DNA of 6,844 nucleotides. It comes from Rhodospirillaceae bacterium (GTDB taxonomy: Bacteria; Pseudomonadota; Alphaproteobacteria; Rhodospirillales; Magnetospirillaceae). Both the position numbers and the translations under genes were made by a program. Below the pieces are notes generated by a model. The model searched no databases. It saw nothing but the letters and a program-made list of their open reading frames with translations, and was not told the origin of the DNA. The stretch spans positions 1 to 6,844 of the forward strand of contig DUZC01000124.1 in assembly GCA_013349735.1 (NCBI GenBank). The letters run 5' to 3'. Position 1 is the stretch's first letter. The number at the start of each line of letters is the position of its first letter. Of the stretch, positions 6,610 to 6,844 are shown one piece after another.

Positions 6610-6844
6610 TCATTTACCGATACAAAAATCCCGAAAAATAACATCCAGCACTTCCTCGACATCGATGCGGCCGGTGATCCGCCCAACCGCCGCAGCAGCC
6701 AGTCTTACATCTTCTGCGGCAAGTTCGGAAAGCTCTTCCTGCATCGCCCGCCGCAAAGCTTCAACGGCCCCCGCCAAGGCTGTTCGATAGCGCGCCCGAG
6801 TCAGAAAGAGATTGGATCCCCCCGCCATGATCGGGGCGGCCAGA
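6610..6844 (-). CDS. mnmE: tRNA modification GTPase MnmE, C-terminal end (5' part outside window)
   Basis: Also known as TrmE. This GTPase and tetrahydrofolate-binding protein forms a complex with MnmG for U34 modification. Only the last 77 residues are present, and the frame runs off the window edge. They form the C-terminal helical domain: SNLFLTRARYRTAL near in-window residue 10, AMQEELSELAAEDVRLAAAAVGRITG in the middle, and the end VEEVLDVIFRDFCIGK. The terminal C-x-G-K is the conserved MnmE tail (the Cys was proposed as functionally important). The GTPase domain and N-terminal folate-binding domain lie outside the window and cannot be assessed. The TGA stop at 6610-6612 is 24 bases before mnmG and happens to be in the same reading frame as it. 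Confidence 0.97.
   Translation of the reverse strand, partial: LAAPIMAGGSNLFLTRARYRTALAGAVEALRRAMQEELSELAAEDVRLAAAAVGRITGRIDVEEVLDVIFRDFCIGK

Noticed and set aside
1..6844. Search for a novel system, mobile element, CRISPR array or RNA gene
   Set aside because: Every stretch is covered by a recognisable housekeeping gene. I saw no direct-repeat array, transposase, tRNA cloverleaf or composition break by reading; no computed scan was possible.

Overview
The window reads as a compact block of core chromosomal genes from an alphaproteobacterium, probably of Rhodospirillales-like affinity. The evidence is gene content and order: leuS-lptE-holA on the plus strand faces mnmE-mnmG-rsmG-parA-parB on the minus strand. 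Many proteobacteria have leuS-lptE-holA, but its convergence with a mnmE/mnmG/rsmG/parAB cluster is what I associate with Alphaproteobacteria. The genus cannot be named from this sequence. The DNA is moderately GC-rich by eye (not counted), and I see no base-composition break, insertion sequence, tRNA, rRNA or CRISPR.

Plus strand, 1-2260: the 3' part of leuS (leucyl-tRNA synthetase) overlaps lptE (outer-membrane lipoprotein of the LPS export machine) by 14 bases. holA (delta subunit of the DNA polymerase III clamp loader) follows 6 bases later. A gap of only 24 bases separates holA from the convergent cluster.

Minus strand, read from 6844 down to 2285: the 3' end of mnmE, then mnmG, rsmG, parA and parB. 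mnmG/rsmG and parA/parB each share an ATGA stop/start, and rsmG/parA overlap by 14 bases. The only gap in this cluster is 24 bases between mnmE and mnmG. MnmE and MnmG together modify the wobble uridine of certain tRNAs. RsmG methylates 16S rRNA. ParA and ParB segregate the chromosome origin.

The most informative non-coding signals are two sites matching the parS consensus TGTTNCACGTGAAACA. One lies inside rsmG (4640-4655), where it encodes Val-Ser-Arg-Glu-Thr. The other (6592-6607) fills most of the mnmE-mnmG gap and overlaps the likely ribosome binding site of mnmG. The window therefore carries a complete parABS system: motor, CTPase clamp and two cis sites, about 1.95 kb apart on either side of mnmG. 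This suggests the replication origin is near on the chromosome, although no origin is visible here.

No stretch longer than 24 bases lacks a gene. I found no new biological system; the interest lies in how the parS sites are layered onto coding and translation signals.
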